From Campylobacterales bacterium (GTDB lineage Bacteria; Campylobacterota; Campylobacteria; Campylobacterales; QNZT01), in NCBI GenBank assembly GCA_015662615.1, contig DQTU01000029.1, forward strand, positions 1-13,646: a DNA stretch of 13,646 bases. Reading direction: 5' to 3'. The notes beneath the pieces are model-generated. The model worked only from the letters and a program-made list of their open reading frames with translations. It ran no database searches and was not told the origin of the DNA. Numbering within the stretch: position 1 is the first letter of the stretch; every line of letters starts with the position of its first letter. Positions 12,299 to 13,646 of the stretch are shown piece after piece. Position numbers and translations under genes: made by a program.

Positions 12299-13057
12299 AT
12301 GACCCTAAAATATCTACTGGATAAAGAAGTTTTAAAACGAAATTCTATTGAAGAGATAAATAATGAAAAACCCGATCCCATGCTGGTTGCATGCATCCAT
12401 AGAGATGAGGTAATTAGTCTAATTTGTGCACTTTTTGCTTATGGAAATGCCAAACAAATCGTAAAGTTTTTATCATCTTTGGATTTTGACTTACTAAATG
12501 CAGAAGATGAAAAGATCAAAAAAACGCTCTCTAGCCATTATTATAGGTTTCAAAAATCAAATGATGTTGCAGAGTTTTTTATAACACTCAAACGACTGAA
12601 AAATGAAACTTCATTGGAAGAGAGTTTTTTACTTGGATATAGAAAAGAGAATCTAATCTTAGAAGGGTTGGAAAGTGTTATCTCTAAACTTTGGTCGTTA
12701 AATAGTTATGACTCTAGAGGATATAAGTTTTTATTGGGTGTACCTCCTCATAAAAAGAGTACTTCAACATATAAAAGATGGAACATGTACCTTAGATGGA
12801 TGGTTCGAGAGGATAACATAGATATGGGGCTTTGGAGTGAAGTTGATAAGTCTAACCTACTCATTCCACTAGATACACATACTTTTAAAGTCTCTTTATC
12901 TTTAGGACTAATGGAGCGAAAGACTTATGACTTAAAAGCAGTTATAGAATTAACAAATAAATTAAAAACTTTTGATCCCCATGATCCTATAAAATATGAT
13001 TTTGCGCTTTATCGCTTAGGACAAGAGAAAGATTTAGCAAAATTTAAACGATTTTGA
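12299..13057 (+). CDS. TIGR02757 family (DUF2400) protein of unknown function
   Basis: A soluble 252-residue protein of the TIGR02757/DUF2400 family, whose function is not known. The family motifs are clear: DEVISLICALFAYGNAKQI (36-54), KRWNMYLRWMVREDNIDMGLW (159-179, given as family pattern with W161, R166, R170 and D175), IPLDTHTFKVSLSLGL (189-204) and FDPHDPIKYDFALYRLG (225-241). The all-helical pattern with LDTH and DPxKYDFAL recalls helix-hairpin-helix DNA glycosylases; this is an inference. The ATG directly follows the stop of the permease gene with no gap and no strong ribosome site, so translation is probably coupled. It precedes atpB by 40 bases. Confidence 0.88.
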   Translation: MTLKYLLDKEVLKRNSIEEINNEKPDPMLVACIHRDEVISLICALFAYGNAKQIVKFLSSLDFDLLNAEDEKIKKTLSSHYYRFQKSNDVAEFFITLKRLKNETSLEESFLLGYRKENLILEGLESVISKLWSLNSYDSRGYKFLLGVPPHKKSTSTYKRWNMYLRWMVREDNIDMGLWSEVDKSNLLIPLDTHTFKVSLSLGLMERKTYDLKAVIELTNKLKTFDPHDPIKYDFALYRLGQEKDLAKFKRF

Positions 13058-13059
13058 GG

Positions 13060-13065
13060 TAAAAT
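13060..13065 (+). promoter_or_regulatory. Candidate -10 element for atpB
   Basis: TAAAAT stands two bases after the TIGR02757 stop codon, 32 bases before the atpB start. It lies inside a 4-bp hairpin GGTA-aaa-TACC (13058-13068) followed by TTTTT (13072-13076), which could instead be a very weak terminator. The two readings exclude each other. Confidence 0.3.
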
Positions 13066-13097
13066 ACCGCAATTTTTAACACATAAAGGACTCTTCC

Positions 13098-13646
13098 GTG
13101 AATGAAATTTTTACATTCCTTGGGTTAATTTCCCACAATCACACTTATATCATCGTTTCGCACACTATTTTAGTGGCTTTAATCGTTTTAGCAATTGCAA
13201 AACTTGCAACTTCTTCACTGCAAATCGTACCTTCAGGGATGCAAAATATCGCTGAAAGTTATTTAGGTGGTGTTATCTCAATGGGTAAAGATGTTGTTGG
13301 TGAAGATTTAGCTAAACATTATCTTCCCCTAGTAGCAACAATTGGTATTGTTGTATTTGTTGCAAATATGGTTGGTATCATACCTGGTTTTGAGTCACCA
13401 ACGAGCAATATCAACTTTACTTTAGCTTTAGCTTTAATCGTCTTTATCTACTACAACTACGAGGGTATTAAGAAACGAGGATTTATTAAGTATATTCAGA
13501 GCTTTGTTCACTTGGGTGAGATGAATCCTATCGCGAAATTTGTAATGTCTCTTTTTATGTATCCTATCGAAATCGTTTCACATCTTTCTCGTATCGTCTC
13601 TCTCTCTTTCCGTCTTTTTGGAAATATCAAAGGAGATGATCTTTTC
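13098..13646 (+). CDS. atpB: ATP synthase F0 subunit a (partial, 3' end outside window)
   Basis: Subunit a forms the proton half-channels beside the c-ring of the F-type ATP synthase. The window holds the first 183 codons, without a stop. Membrane segments are visible near residues 15-35, 75-95 and 110-125. The C-terminal part includes NPIAKFVMSLFMYPIEI and LSFRLFGNIKGD; R172 in RLFGN corresponds to the essential arginine (R210 in E. coli) that faces the c-ring. The start is GTG at 13098, placed by AAGGA (13086-13090) seven bases upstream; the overlapping ATG at 13102 is out of frame and stops quickly. In Campylobacterota atpB commonly lies apart from the other atp genes, and no atp gene precedes it here. 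Confidence 0.95.
   Translation, partial: MNEIFTFLGLISHNHTYIIVSHTILVALIVLAIAKLATSSLQIVPSGMQNIAESYLGGVISMGKDVVGEDLAKHYLPLVATIGIVVFVANMVGIIPGFESPTSNINFTLALALIVFIYYNYEGIKKRGFIKYIQSFVHLGEMNPIAKFVMSLFMYPIEIVSHLSRIVSLSFRLFGNIKGDDLF

Noticed and set aside
1..13646. rRNA, tRNA, CRISPR array, insertion sequence or prophage
   Set aside because: I saw no CCA-ended cloverleaf, regularly spaced repeats, transposase or integrase, or terminal inverted repeats; all long stretches are explained by conserved genes.

Overview
The window reads as part of the chromosome of a flagellated, low-GC member of the Campylobacterota (Epsilonproteobacteria), probably a free-living relative of Sulfurimonas, Sulfuricurvum or Sulfurospirillum; the genus cannot be fixed from sequence alone. 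The reasons are a P-ring protein (Gram-negative flagellum), a FlgJ made only of the rod-binding domain, the orders flaG-fliD-fliS and flgI-rodbinding-flgN-flgK, an atpB without atpE or atpF before it, and flagellar promoter motifs for sigma-54 and sigma-28.

Positions 1-3507 hold the tail of an unidentified gene and then a leucine biosynthesis unit. A good sigma-70-type promoter (119-147) precedes a 27-codon leader ORF (174-257) in which 8 of the last 11 codons are Leu, five of them CTC. LeuA (2-isopropylmalate synthase, long type) follows, and then a TTG-started two-repeat membrane protein of the YicG/TRIC class overlapping leuA by 4 nt. A cation-diffusion-facilitator metal exporter (2623-3507) has its own -10 element.

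Positions 3504-6180 (minus strand) form a late flagellar operon, flaG, fliD and fliS (filament cap and flagellin chaperone), followed by two small tandem paralogues in the position where FliT lies in other bacteria. A sigma-28-type promoter (6210-6236) sits 30 bases upstream of flaG. The divergent plus strand carries a small unrecognised protein overlapping rsmD (16S rRNA methyltransferase).

Positions 7224-11003 (plus strand) carry flgI (P-ring) and a rod-binding protein behind a sigma-54-type promoter that overlaps the last codons of rsmD. After a small AT-only hairpin come flgN and flgK behind a second sigma-28-type promoter. There is no room for flgM, which lies at this point in Campylobacter jejuni.

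Positions 11006-13646 hold a convergent membrane-anchored protein of unknown function, then on the plus strand an unpaired OppC/DppC-type permease directly abutting a TIGR02757-family protein, and finally the start of atpB (F0 subunit a), cut by the window edge. I see no rRNA, tRNA, insertion sequence, CRISPR array or sign of recent transfer. The most notable feature is the Leu-rich leader ORF upstream of leuA, which implies leucine-dependent attenuation although no ordinary terminator follows it.
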